This document shows, piece by piece, positions 34,793 through 47,119 of a DNA stretch of 64,000 nucleotides. This stretch comes from Moringa oleifera (taxonomy: Eukaryota > Streptophyta > Magnoliopsida > Brassicales > Moringaceae). The DNA lies in the NCBI GenBank assembly GCA_021397835.1, contig JAJFZO010000230.1, positions 6,442,001-6,506,000 on the forward strand. Reading direction: 5' to 3'. The notes beneath the pieces are model-generated. The model searched no databases and had not been told where the DNA came from. It saw only the letters and a list, made by a program, of their open reading frames with translations. The first letter of the stretch is position 1. Each line of letters starts with the position of its first letter. The translations under genes were made by a program, and so were the position numbers.

Positions 34793-36650
34793 TTGTTTGG
34801 TGTATGTTAATATCAGTTAATGCAACTTACCAGCTTCTGTTCAGTTATCAAAGGTTAAATCTGCAAGTTTTCTAACTGAAAATTGTTTTTTGTTTGTGAA
34901 AATTCTGTTTTCAAGCTATGAAAAAGGATTTTGTTTGTATGTTTAACAGGTATGTGATGTCAGAGTGTGATTTAATATTTGTAATATATCTCTTGTAAGG
35001 ACAAAATTTGACTTCTTGGTGAACGGAAGTAATATTTGTGATTCTGTCAGTGCTTCCAGCATTTCATAATTAATCTAAAACTTTGGTTCCTATGGTGAAA
35101 AACAAGTTATCTTTATATATTATAATTAATTTCATTACAGGAGTATTTCTTCTATATACACGTATGATAGTCTGACATGAAGTCAGGATTTCCATAAATT
35201 CTACAAAATTCATGTTGTCAAACTTTACAAAATGGTCCCCCAAAATCCAAAGTTTCGAAACAGGTATCCATCTATCCTTAATTATCATTTTGGAGTTTTC
35301 TAAACCGTCAAAGGTTTTTCTATTTTTTTTTCTTTCATTAAGGGACCATGAGCATAATCTTCTTTTTGTGTTTAGGATAGAAGCTACCCACCTCAACCAT
35401 GAAGCATTTTGAACTTCCTCTCCAGTCCAAGGAGACTGACTACACTGAATAAGGATATCATTGATCAACTCCCTCAGTCTCCTTACATAGGAAACAATTG
35501 TGTATTAACATTTTTCCTATCTTTGAAGACCGACTAATTAAAGTTAAGAAATTTGCCCCAAGCTACTTTCATGCAAAAAAATGCACTTTAAGAAAGGATT
35601 AATATAAGAAAAAAGAATTTTAGTTTACATTTAATAGTTCACAGTTCTATATATTAGTTCCATTGCTGCAACTGTGCTTACAGTTATTTTATAGTTACTC
35701 AAAACCTAAACAAAGATTTAACAGAGAACTTTTTGGCATTATTTTCCTACAACAAGCTGAGTCTTTCTTATTTGTTTATGGTATAGCGATGTAGATATGC
35801 TAATAAAATTGGTCAAAAAACTCTCCTTCCCAATCCTGTGTATCTTTATTGAATCCACTTACCACTATACACGCCACTAGGTTGTATTGTCTTATTGTCA
35901 CTCATCTATGCCTCCTCAATGTTAGCTAAGAGATGCAAGAATAGAAATTATTCTTCCTTGAGGAGCTTATCCTACACCATGAATCATGTCAAAATATAAT
36001 AAAACAACCTTTTCTACCTTTAAATCTCACCCCTGGTTTAATTCCTCTCCCGCTGCTTCATCGTAGGCTTCCAAACTCTTTCTCCATGTCATTCCTTTCC
36101 CAATAATGTGATCCAACCCCCGTTGCTTTACCTCATATAGCTTCCATTACCTTCTTTTAAAGACTATCATTTTCCCTCGTAAACCCCTATAACTATTTCT
36201 TAAAATAAAGCTTAATGAAAAGTTTGAAAGGATTTAATCCTTAGTGTCATGGTCCTTCCAAGTTGGTTCATCTAGAGGTTGCTTTTTACGTTGTTTGTTA
36301 CATTAATGGGATTTTTGGGGGACAAACTATAGTAATGGATGAGATCTCATTGTAAATAATAGATTCTGGTTGGAAGATACTTAATTCACTTCTTAAAAAA
36401 AAAGAAGATATTTTTCTCATAAGAATATATTGTTTCCTTGTAATAGGAATACATAATTTCTATAGTATGTAGGATAGATGATCTAGTATCTAGAGAATAT
36501 CATGGATATTAATAAGACGATCTCAAACTATTAGATAAATGCCAAGTGTAAAAATTTGGATTGTAGCTGACCTCTTTCAGTGTAAATAGAGAAAGGATTT
36601 CAATTGTAAAACATTCAGCTTTAAAAGCAAATAAGGAGTCCCTTTCTCTT
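34793..36650. other. WAK-B downstream flank, no gene
   Basis: Diverged copy of the flank seen after WAK-A and WAK-C. Short frames at 35070-35468 (minus) and 35212-35412 (plus) have no recognisable motif and are probably chance. It ends at the gypsy gag fossil. Confidence 0.55.
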
Positions 36651-37960
36651 AAAGCTTCTCTCATTAATTTCTCTCTCTATAGTTTACTTGATGAGCTTTG
36701 CTTAAGTGAGTTTGCAAAACTTAGGGAGATGGACTTCTTTAAGTGCAAGCGGTACAAGAACTTTGATTCTGTGAAGCATTTGAGCTAGTGGAAAGCGATA
36801 GTAAGCAAGAAGAACAGTGGAGATAAGAGTGATGTTGGGATCAAATCCAATTGTCAATGGGAGGAGTAAAAATAGCCGAATGCCAAGAAACCTAAAGGTA
36901 AGTTCTCTTCTATAGATATGCTTTTGAGTTTTGATTCATGCTTGAGTCAAGTGAGGACTACATGGGCGAGTTAGGTGCCTTATTAGAGGACTTGGGCCTT
37001 AGGCAGATGGCTTGAAGGTGGAGGATGCTGAGAACTAAAGTGGCTTAAACATTTGCTTCTGATAGTTTGGGCATGACTTAAAAGAGGGAAAAGAGAGATT
37101 CATGCCCTTCAATATCTCCTTATGGGGGAAATCCATGGGTTGAAAGACGATTTCTATAAACAAATTGATGAGGTCTTCCCTTAATTGGAGTAGGTCCATA
37201 GAGATTAGGCTTTTTGCAATCGAGCTATCTTTAATGGAGTGTGGACTACTATTAAGGCACATAGGGTGGATGTGCCTAAGATATAAAACATGTTTGGCAC
37301 TAAGAATGTTTTAGAAGCAGATAACTTCTTATGGGGATTGGAGCATTACTTTAAGGCCATGGGGATCAATAAGAAAAATGCTAAGATTCGCTAGGTATCC
37401 CTTTATCTGATGAATACTGCTATGCTATGGTGGAGGATGAAGTCTAGTAATGTCAATAAAAGTATATGTATCCTGAATTCTTTTTTGACTTTCAGATCGA
37501 ATTAAAGAAACAATTCTTTCTTGACAATGCTGTTTTGGAAGAAAAAAAGAAACTTCACTGATTTCAGCACTCACATAATGTACATGATTATGTAAAAGAA
37601 TTCACTGTGATGATATTGAGGTCCTTAATCTTACAAATGATGAAGCACACATTTTTTTTTTTTTTTTGTTTTTTTCATGATTGGCTTAAGAAGTGAACCC
37701 AAGTGGAATTAGATAGATGAAATGTCTGAGAATTGACCTCAACAATACTAGTGAGTAAAAGTTTGATTAACTACTCTAGCCAAAGTGATGTTGTTGAGTG
37801 TAAAGATAGAACCAGTGGTGCTAACAAGGGATGGAGAGATTAGGGCAATGCTCAGCCAAAATGAATGCCATAAAGAAGGGTCCACTAATAAGTTTAGAAA
37901 TCTGTTTAATAACAATAATCTAAGTTGCTTAATTTCTTTATGAATGTCAGCTTCTCCAAA
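36650..37960 (+). mobile_element. Ty3/gypsy gag fossil (unit B)
   Basis: Uninterrupted counterpart of 24480-24874 plus 27143-28130. Landmarks include DNFLWGLEHYFKAMGIN in broken frame (about 37318-37370), a MLWWRMKSSNVNKSICI segment (about 37420-37472), FFLDNAV (about 37520), and a remnant of the linker before the zinc knuckle. A long poly-T (about 37651-37670) and many stops interrupt it. It ends where a copia integrase fragment begins. Confidence 0.75.
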
Positions 37961-37984
37961 GTATGAAAGAATGAAAGTAGAAAA

Positions 37985-38180
37985 AACTAAGTTAGTTGAT
38001 ACAGTTGTATAATGGCTTCAACTGTTACTCCTTTAGGAGGATCTAACTACTATATGATATACATTGATGACCTAAATAGAAAGGTATGAATTTATTTTCT
38101 TAAAAATAAATATGATTATATATGATGCTTTTAAGAAATAAAAAGTTATGGTTGAGATGAAACCAATCTTAAAATTAAGT
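37985..38180 (+). mobile_element. Ty1/copia integrase fragment
   Basis: Reads MASTVTPLGGSNYYMIYIDD then LNRKV, a stop, and YFLKNKYDYI, matching the copia integrase core pattern (GGS-x-YY-x-x-x-x-DD-x-SRK-x-W). It sits at the same place in unit B as the copia LTR and gag fossil in unit A, directly after the gypsy zinc-knuckle region. It may be another piece of the same insertion. Confidence 0.6.
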
Positions 38181-38199
38181 ATTTGAATCTATATGATGA

Positions 38200-39409
38200 A
38201 AAAATATATTTATAAAGATACATATTGATTGAAGATTGAGAAATCTAAAATATCCATACCCATACTCATTGAAGATTAAAATACCTAAGATACACATACT
38301 CATATACCCATACCTATTTAACATAAATATGTCCATTCCCATATACCTGTTGAAGACAAAGATTTAGACATACCCATATTAAAGTCAAAGATACACACAT
38401 ATATCCATAGGCAAAGATAGACAAACACATATATCCATTGAAAATTCATCAAAATTTGTGTCTAGAAACATTGAAGATCAAGATTTGTATCAATAAAAGA
38501 AATTTGAAATACATCAAGGAGAGAAAGAAATACCAAGATGTAGAGGTGATTGGGTTGATTTTGGGTAGGCTAGCTATGAAATGAGGCTGATGGCAGTAGA
38601 CGAGGATGACATGATAGCCAATGGTGATAAAACAACACATAATATTGGGCATACACAGAAGCTGCTTGGGAGGAGGCTATTACGAGAGAAAAATGAAGAA
38701 AGAATAGGGTTTCGAGAGTTGACTTAGTTTTATACCTACCTTCCTCATTGGTTTACCCATAGATACACAAACACATATATCCATTGAAGATTCATCAAGA
38801 TTTGTATATAAAAATATTGAAGATCAAGATTTGCATCCATAAGAGAAATTTGAAATACATCAATGAGGGAAAAAAATACCAAGAAGTAAAGGTGATTGAG
38901 TTGATTTAAGGGGGCTAACTATGAAATGAGGGTAGACAATGGCGAGACGACAACCAGTAATGGCAGAAATGGCCAATAGTACTAGGTATATGTAGAAGCT
39001 ATACAGGGGAAGGTTGTGGGAAGAAAAACGAAAAAAAAAAAAAAAAAAAAGGTTTCGGACGTTGACCTGACTTTTATACCCACCTTTTTTGTCGGTCAAC
39101 CCTCTAACCAACGAGAAATATCAATTTTAAAATTGCAATTTCTTGTAAATTGAAACATAAATTGACAAGAAAATAGTCGTAGCTTGCAATTTCTCATTAG
39201 TTCTCCTTTGATCAATGAGATATTCATGAGATATTGACTAATTTTTTGTTGATCTTCCTTTCGACTGACAAGAAATTGATCTTTAGATGACATTTCTTTA
39301 ATGAACATTCATTTATTTTATCTAGTTTTAATAAGTGACAATTTTCATAATAGTTTCTATAAAATCGTCATTTATTAAGTGTCATTAAGAATTTATTTTC
39401 TTGTAAATC
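38200..39409. mobile_element. Probable CACTA-type transposon remnant with internal tandem repeat
   Basis: The right side (39300-39409) holds GACAATTTTCATAATAG and ATAAAATCGTCATTTATTAA motifs and ends ATTTATTTTCTTGTA, close to the complement of the CACTACAAGAAAA terminus of plant CACTA elements. The left part has short degenerate direct repeats (CATACCCATA-like). No transposase is visible. This DNA is absent from the units after WAK-A and WAK-C, which fits an insertion specific to unit B. The exact left end was not found. Confidence 0.4.
38421..39095 (+). repeat. About 346-bp tandem duplication, two diverged copies
   Basis: Copy 1 starts at 38421 and copy 2 at 38767, both with ACAAACACATATATCCATTG. 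Shared blocks run through TGAAATACATCAA and GCTATGAAATGAGG to GGTTTCG-x-x-x-GTTGAC near each end. Copy 2 carries an expanded poly-A (39028-39050). It is part of the suspected CACTA remnant. Confidence 0.75.
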
Positions 39410-39699
39410 CATTTGCATTCAAATAATATATAGACCTATTAAACCATCAATTATTTATACCCAACATTATTAACTCAAATAAATTTGTTCATAAATGGTT
39501 TATAAATTTTCATTCAAGTTAAGGAAATTTACAAATATTAAATGATTCTCTTATAACATGAATTTTTAAGATTACCTAACTTGCATAAAAAGGGTTTCAA
39601 CATCGAATCTAATAAATACATAATACATATTCTTACAATATAAATATTTTAACTTAATTTATAAAAAAGAGTGAGCAATCTTTTTTTTCCAGTATAAGT

Positions 39700-40196
39700 G
39701 AAACTAGGAGGGGAATTCGTTATTGAAAATCTATCCTTCAAAATTAATAGATTATTCAGATGAACGAGTGAATTTTTGAAGATAACAAACAAATTGCTCA
39801 AATCAAGTTAATGGGTGACTGTGTTACCTAGCTCAATCAATGATATTTACTTTAAAACCCGATCAATAGATGGACTTTCCCTTTGTCTATAGTGATGGAT
39901 GCATGATTTCCTATCGGCTCAAATGGAAAAATAAACAATTCAGTGAGTTAAGTAAGTGATCGTGAATAAGAATGAGTGAGTGTGTAAAGAAGTGCCGTAA
40001 GTGTTCATTAGATATTAAGGTATAACCTTTTTTGACTCCTCACACACAAGCCAAGTGTGCATTAAGGTTAATTGAAAAATGTGGATGGAAGTTTCGCCAT
40101 ACGAATGATAGATAACTTAATTCTAAAATTAGTGAATTTTTTTTACAAGTTCTAATTTGAAAACAATGGGTAAAATATAAAATTTTTGATGTAATT

Positions 40197-40236
<40 letters not shown>

Positions 40237-40735
40237 TACTTTGGCTACTATTTTTGTGGATTATTATTTTGTCAATTATAGAGAGAGTTCTTTATAATCT
40301 TTGATAGCAATAACCTGTAGTTTTTAATTTGATAGTAGATTGAATATTAGGGTGACAATTCTCCTTACTTTGGATTTAGATTAGATTTGTCCAATGGGAT
40401 CAAGTAGATCTTGTCTTTATTAAATTTTTTATTAATCTTTTTAAGAAATTACATCAAGATTGATATAGATAACATCCCATGAAAGTGATGTTAAAGTTCT
40501 ATTAATTCATCAGCAAAAATAACAACAATATTGATTAAGAGCTTGCTCTTTGTATGAAGACTCAATCCATCAATATGGCGAAATTTGAGATCAAAAAATT
40601 TGATGACAAAGAAGACTGGGTATCTGGAGGATGAAGATGCGACTATTCTTCTTCAGTAAAAGTGTGTGAAGATTAAAATGAAAGTCAAACATCCATAAAA
40701 TTTATGATAATGCATGCCACTGAGCCCAACAGACG
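39700..40735 (+). mobile_element. Truncated copia 5' end upstream of WAK-C
   Basis: Sister of 30685-31745 and 47120-48240. It shows the decayed primer-binding site TGATGTTAAAG at about 40486-40496 and a gag start with its own ATG at 40574, reading MAKFEIKKFDDKEDW before frames break. A long (TA)17 tract interrupts the LTR part. Similarity to the minus-flank block at 39411-39660 (shared with 46660-46870) suggests the duplicated segment begins even further left. Confidence 0.6.
40201..40234 (+). repeat. (TA)17 microsatellite
   Basis: Uninterrupted TA repeat inside the copia-derived block upstream of WAK-C. It is absent at the matching place upstream of WAK-B and WAK-D. Confidence 0.9.
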
Positions 40736-41084
40736 TCATACACTTCATAAAGTCTACTATGGCGCTTTCTGGTTACATTTTTGTAGTTCTTGGTTAGTGG
40801 AGTAAACTCTTTTTCATTTGAAGATAATGAGTATTATCATATTTTTAATCCCGGCAATTATGAAAGCTACCTGGCCTTTCAGGTTTATTTAGCTCAGGGA
40901 AACAATTAGTTGAATTGTCCTACTTTATCCTAATAAAATTTATATGATCAGAAAGATTACATTTTTGTAACTGAGTGGGTATTTGAATATGGCCAGTATA
41001 TGTCAGCACTGAATTGGTCATCTTTCTGGTTCAATAAATGAACTATCTGACATGAAATTCATTGCAAAATACAAAGAAGGAGCC

Positions 41085-44000
41085 ATGAGCAATCAAGGAG
41101 TGCTTATGGCATTCACACTTATGTTGGTATTATTAGGGGCAGCTGCAGCAATATCAGGTCCTATTGCCAAACCTGGTTGTCGAGACACATGTGGGAATGT
41201 TAGCATTCCATACCCATTTGGCACAACAGAAGAATGCTACTTCGATAAAGAGTTCCTCATAACTTGCAACGAAACATTTGATCCACCAAAAGCTTTTTTG
41301 ACAGGAAGTACTATCAACGTCACCAAGATAACACTCGAAGGAAAGTTGACCGTCATGCAGCTCATAGCCAGAAATTGCTACAACAACACAGGTGGACTTG
41401 TTGAAAGAATCCGGCCTGGGTTCTCTCTATCGAAATTCATCATCTCTGACACTGATAACAAATTTATTGCTGTTGGATGCGACACTGAAGCTTACATCCA
41501 AGGCTACCAACGTGATCAAACGGTTGGCTACATCACAGGTTGCTTGTCCATTTGTTACAGTATTGGTTACGTAGCTAACGGGTCATGCTCGGGTGTCGGG
41601 TGTTGCCAGACATCCATTGCAAAAGGAGTAAGCTACTTTGCGGTAGCAGTTCGGAGCTTCAACAATCATACTGATGTCTGGAACTTCAGTTCCTGCAGCT
41701 ATGGCTTTGTTGTCGAAGACAATCAGTTTAATTTTACTTCGAACTACCTTCGTGAGCTAGAAAATATAAATAACGTCCCCATGGTTCTTGATTGGAGTAT
41801 TGGAAATGAAACATGCAAGGAAGTAGAAGAAAAGATGATGCGGAACGCATGTGAGGGAAATAGCTCATGTCATGATGTGGAAAATGGAACAGGTTATCAT
41901 TGCAAGTGCTTAAAGGGCTATGAAGGAAATCCATACCTTCCTGATGGATGTCAAGGTACTTCCTCCCATTCAGTTTTTTTTTTTTTTAATTTTTGTTGAA
42001 AATATGTGGGCGATCTGATGTGACTTTGTTGGATCACGGTGATACCACTTTGTTGAAAAGTAGTGGAGGTTTCTTACAAACTTTCCAATTTTTCAGTTTG
42101 CAAGATTAAAAAAAAAAAAGTCACTCTCACTTGAATGATTTGATTTATATATCTCTTAAAATATTTATTTATATTAATTTTCAGTACATCTTTAAGATGG
42201 ATACATGAATTTACCTAATGTAAATACACAAAATAAGATTTTTAAAATATTAGTGTCGTTTTATAAATTTCAAAAAGTCTGCAATAATATTTCAATAGTT
42301 TTTTTTTTTTTTTCGCTTTCCTTTTTCTCAAAAGCTCGTCTGCCATGTATGTTTATAAAGGAGTGTGTATATATATACATACATATATATATATATGTAC
42401 TTATATACATACATCAGAATCTTATCTTATTAATTTCCCTTCATCAGAATCTGGATTACTATTTTGTTGATCCAGGCAATTTTGTCTGCTCCATGTAAGC
42501 AAATAATATTACCTGCTCTAGTAATATTTCTAGTCAAACCTGAAAACTATCCTGGTTTCAGTACTTGAAAGGAATTCTCGTATTGCATATTTCCTAATGG
42601 ATCAAAATTTTGCAGACATAGATGAATGCAGTGATCCAAGTCTAAATGACTGCGTGGATAAGTGCGTTAACCTGGAGGGAGGGTACCAATGTTTATGCCC
42701 AAGACAGCATCATGGTGATGGCAGAAAAGAAGGAGAAGGTTGCATTCGTGATCGTTCTCTTATGATTCAAATCACTGTTGGTTAGTATCTTTATTTTCTG
42801 TCAGATGTTTCATACACCTATTGAGTTCTCTTGGTCTTCCATATATGGAGAAGCGTAACTGATCAGTGCGCGAATCTAGGTCTTACAGTTGACGTTTCAT
42901 TTTTCAACATTTGTGAAATGCAGGTGTTGGTGTAGGCCTGATGGTATTACTGACGGGTAGTACTTGGCTGTACTGGGGATACAAGAAATGGAAGCTCATC
43001 AAGCTCAAAGAGAGGTTTTTTAGGCAAAATGGAGGATTTATGTTACAGCAGCAGCTCTCCAGAAGAGAAGGATCTGCAGAGACAGCAAAAATCTTTTCAG
43101 CGGGAGAGCTTGAGAAAGCTACCGACAACTACGATGAAAGTAGAGTTCTTGGCCGTGGAGGATATGGTACAGTTTACAAAGGAATTTTTCCGGATGGGAG
43201 AATAGTTGCAATCAAGAAGTCCAAAGTTGTGGATCAAAGCCAAATAGAGCAATTCATCAACGAAGTGCTTGTGCTTTCCCAAATCAACCATAGAAATGTG
43301 GTGAAGCTCCTAGGTTGCTGTTTGGAAACAGAAGTGCCCTTACTGGTTTACGAGTTTGTCACCAATGGCACCCTATTTGATCACATCCATAACAAGAGCA
43401 AGGCATCGGCTATGAATTGGGAGACTCGTCTGAGGATAGCTTCAGAAGCTGCCGGAGTGTTAGCTTACTTGCATTCCGCAGCTTCAATACCAATTATTCA
43501 CAGAGATATCAAGTCCACAAACATACTCTTAGATGATTGTTATACAGCGAAAGTGTCTGATTTTGGTGCTTCGAGGTTGGTTCCGCTTGATCAAGTTGGG
43601 TTATCTACAATAGTCCAGGGAACTCTTGGATACTTGGACCCTGAATACTTGCACACAAGCCAGTTAACTGAGAAAAGCGATGTTTATAGCTTTGGAGTTG
43701 TCTTAGTGGAGCTGTTAACTGGAGAGAAGGCACTTTCTTTTGAAAGGCCTGAGGAGCAACGAAACCTAGCCATGTACTTCCTTTCTGCATTGAAAGAAGA
43801 CCGGTTGGTTCAAGTTCTTGAGGAATGTGTGGTGAAGGAGAGTGAAGGTGAGCAGCTCAATGAAGTGGCCAACCTTGCGAGGAGGTGTTTAAGAGTTAAA
43901 GGAGATGAAAGGCCCTTCATGAAAGAAGTAGCAATGGAACTAGAGGGACTAAGAATGACGGTGAAGCATCCATGGGTTAAGAATGAGTCATACTCAGAAG

Positions 44001-44125
44001 AGACCGAGTACTTGCTGGGCGAGTCATTGGATACTGCTCGATTTGGAGATAATCATGGCAGTACAAGTGCTGCATATGATAGCATAAGGAAGCATATAGT
44101 GATTCCAGTTGGCAATGGAAGATGA
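41085..44125 (+). CDS. WAKL: Wall-associated receptor kinase WAK-C (intact, three exons)
   Basis: Exons 41085-41955, 42616-42780 and 42924-44125 have the same lengths as WAK-A (871, 165, 1202 nt) and join to 745 residues. The start [10 protein letters not shown] opens a signal peptide; an upstream in-frame ATG at 41052 is less likely. Domains in order: signal peptide; GUB_WAK region ([15 protein letters not shown]); WAK Cys-rich region; EGF; calcium-binding EGF with canonical DIDEC; membrane helix; RD-type kinase with GRGGYG 422-427, Lys443, HRD 538-540 and DFG 558-560. The kinase exon is nearly identical to WAK-A, while the ectodomain differs at many positions. Intron 1 is 660 bp against 359 in WAK-A because about 330 bp lies between two poly-T runs. 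All splice borders are canonical. Probable plasma-membrane sensor of wall pectin, by family knowledge. Confidence 0.92.
41980..42316. repeat. About 330-bp insertion in WAK-C intron 1, bounded by poly-T runs
   Basis: Compared with WAK-A and WAK-B, intron 1 of WAK-C is about 300 bp longer. The extra DNA lies between two T-runs (about 41977-41991 and 42300-42314), after which the sequence again matches the other introns (CTTTCCTTTTTCTCAAAAGC). No terminal inverted repeats or tRNA-like boxes were recognised, so its class is unknown. Confidence 0.55.
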
Positions 44126-45080
44126 TTGTTTGGTGTATGTTAATATCTGTTAATGCAATGCTTGCCAGCTTCTATTAGGTATGGAAAAGTTGAATTTGCA
44201 AGTTTTCTAGCTGAAGATTGTTGCTTGTTTGTGAAAATTCATGTTTAATTCTAGCTATGAATATGTGGTAAGAGAGCATCGATTTTGTTTATATATATGT
44301 TAAACTGGGTATGTGGCATTCAGTGTAATTTTGTTCATATCTCCCGGAAGTACAAAGGTTGACTTCTTGGTGAATAGAAGTAATATGTCCTTGTGATTCT
44401 GTCACTTCCAGCATTTCTTGATCTAAAACTTTAGTTTTCATGATGAAGCTGTTTTTTGTTCTTCTTTTAATATAAACAAGTTATATTTATATATATTGAT
44501 TGTGATTAATGGCATCAAAGGATTTCTCATATATACATGTATAATAGTCTATCATGAACTCAGGATTCCATAAACTCTATAAAATTTGCCTCGTTAATTT
44601 ACAAAATAATGCCCCAAAATTCAAAGTCTCAAAACATTATTCCATCTATCCTTAATTATCATTATGGAAATTCCTAACCCCTAAAGTCATATTTTTCTCC
44701 TTTTGTGCTACCCAAAATATAATTAGGGGACCCTGAGCATAATCTTCTGTCTGTTTAAGGACTTGCAGACCGTCCCATGCTTCAATTCTGTAGCCGCTGA
44801 CTTAGAAGCTTTGTGAAAACTCTCCGGAATCTGAGGAGACGAACTATACCAAATAAGGATATGGTTAATCAACTCCTCACTCTCTTTAATTTACCTAGGG
44901 AACATGGGGTTACCAACACTTTTTTCATCTTTGAAGATTGTTTAAATTAACTTGGAGGCTTGTCCCAAGCTACTTTCCATGTAAAAAAATGTCACTTTAG
45001 GTAGAGTTTTTACTTTTCTATATCTATTCTCGTGGTAGTTACTGTGCACACACGCCTTGTATAGACTCACTTAAAATCCT
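44126..45080. other. WAK-C downstream flank, no gene
   Basis: Counterpart of the flanks of WAK-A and WAK-B but shorter, about 950 bp against 1750 and 1860, so part of the flank is deleted here before the gypsy gag fossil starts. Confidence 0.55.
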
Positions 45081-45084
45081 GCAC

Positions 45085-46165
45085 ATGGATTTGACAGAGA
45101 ATTGCCTTGCATTGGTCCCATTACAACAAGCTAAGTCTTCTTCCGCATATATGCTTTTGAGTTTTGATTTGTGCATGAGTCAGGTGGAGATCCACATGGG
45201 TGAGTTGGAGACTCGGCTGGTGGAAATCAACCTCAGAGTGGATGGCCTAGATGTAACGAATGTGAAAATCCAGAGTCGCTTGAACATTTGCTTCTGAGAG
45301 TTTGGGCATGAATTAAGGGGGAGATTGATGCCCTTCATGATCTCTTTATGGGGGACATCTGTAGGTTCAAAGACAATTTTCAAAGACAACTTGATACGGT
45401 GAGGAGGTCTGTATAGTGATTGGGCTTTATGCAAGCAGGCTGTCATTAACAGTGTCTTGACTACCACTAAGGCATACAAGGCGGATGTGCACAAGTCATA
45501 GAGCTTTTCTTTCATGCTAACAATGTGAATAACTTCTTGCGGGGATTGGAGCAGTATTTTGAGGTCATGGCGATCAATGATAAGAATATCATGATGCGCT
45601 GAGTATTCTTTATCTCAAGATGTTGTCATGCTGTGGTGGAGGAGAAAATCTAGTGACGTCAATAGAGATATATGTATCTTGAACTCTTTTTTCTTTTTTT
45701 ACTGTCTGACAAAATTGAAGTAGTCCTTCCTTGAGAATGCCACTTCGGAAGCAAAAGGAAAACTTCGCCGACGTAAGCATTCAGGTAACATATATGATTA
45801 TGTCAAAAAAAACCATTATGATTATGTTGGGGTACTTAATCTTATAAATGATGAAGCATACTTTCTTGTCAAGATGAGCTTGCGAAGTGGGCCCAAGTGA
45901 AATTAGATAGATCAAAGGTTTGAGACTTGGCCTCAATAATAGCAGTGACAAAGAGTTTGATTGACTTTTTTAGACACACTATCCTGCCAACAGGAATAAA
46001 GAGGTCAAGGCAAGACCCAACCAAGAAAGCCCACAGAAAAAGCATTCATTAATAAGTTCAAGGATCGGTTCGACAACAAGAATCTAAGTTGCTTTCTTTG
46101 TGAAGGTCATCATTAAGCCTGATAATACCTAAAGAGAAAGGCCCTCATAGCATGAGAGGACTAAG
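45085..46165 (+). mobile_element. Ty3/gypsy gag fossil (unit C)
   Basis: Best-preserved N-terminal part of the three copies: an open stretch at 45085-45297 with a heptad-like helix (MGELETRLVEINLRVDGLDV), as in gag N-termini. Broken frames continue with DWALCKQAVINSVLTTTKA (about 45417-45475), MLWWRRKSSDVNRDICIL (about 45626-45682), KWAQVKLDRSKV (about 45889-45925) and zinc-knuckle pieces CFLCEGHH...PKEKGPHS (about 46093-46155). Many stops. No pol region or LTR follows. Confidence 0.8.
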
Positions 46166-46169
46166 AATG

Positions 46170-47115
46170 AGAGGGATCATATAGGTGTTATGTCGCTTCC
46201 ATTCCTTAATTCCAATTTATGTAGAGCCCAAGCAATCTCACTCTTATTCCATGATAAAAATAAATAAAAAAACATTAGGTTCATTTTGATCTTTTAGTTT
46301 AATTTCACAATCATAGTTAGTAAACATGCCGTAACAATGTTGGACACAACATATAATTTTATGACTTACTTTTTTATATTGATCTACCATATGCAATGTA
46401 TCTTTGTCAAAATATAATATTGTAATGTCATCATAGTCCTTCCTCACATATCACTACTATATTGAAATAGTTTACATAATTCATATCCAACAGCTCAATA
46501 GAGCTTTCTCTGCCATTTACTAACCATTCATAAAACACTTTAGAACTAAACAAGCCAGTACTGCAAAACAAAAACATAAAATAGTAGATAACAAATTGAT
46601 TACTATCTAATCTTATCAAGTGATTTACCCAATCAATTTAGAATATTGTATAAATGATACGTGAGCCCATTTGCATTCAAATGATACATGAACCTACTGA
46701 AGCATCAATTGTGGTATACTCAACACTATTAATTCAAATAAGCTTGCATTCCACAAATTTTCAATCAAATTAAGAAAATTTCACAAATTAATTATACTCT
46801 TATAACGTGAAATTCTAAAGCTAACTTATCCACTAAAGGGCTTTCAACATCGAATCTATAAAACAAACCTGACACCAAAGCATGCATTTCTAGACGGTTG
46901 CTGATCGTCAAAATAACAATTTAACACCAAGGCATGCATTTACCTGCTGTGGTTGTCTCACAGTCGCTTAGTGTAGTCTCTCGCAATTTTAGCCATCGAG
47001 AATTACAATTGGAGCAGTAAGGAAGTAAGGGAATCTTGTTTTTTATTTTTAGTGCCTGTTCCTATAAAAATAAATATTTTTAATTCAAATTTAGTAAATA
47101 ATTTTTTCTTTCCCC
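46170..47115. other. Intergenic; partly shared with 39411-39660; no gene
   Basis: A minus-strand open region at 46244-46619 did not match a family I know. The part from about 46660 to 46870 matches 39411-39660, so the duplicated unit of WAK-D starts near here. Two copies of ACACCAA-x-GCATGCATTT lie at 46871 and 46922. Confidence 0.45.
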
Positions 47116-47119
47116 CTCC

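Noticed and set aside
46244..46619. Minus-strand open region between the gypsy fossil and the WAK-D unit
   Set aside because: Looks protein-like in places but I could not match it to a family; not reported as a gene.
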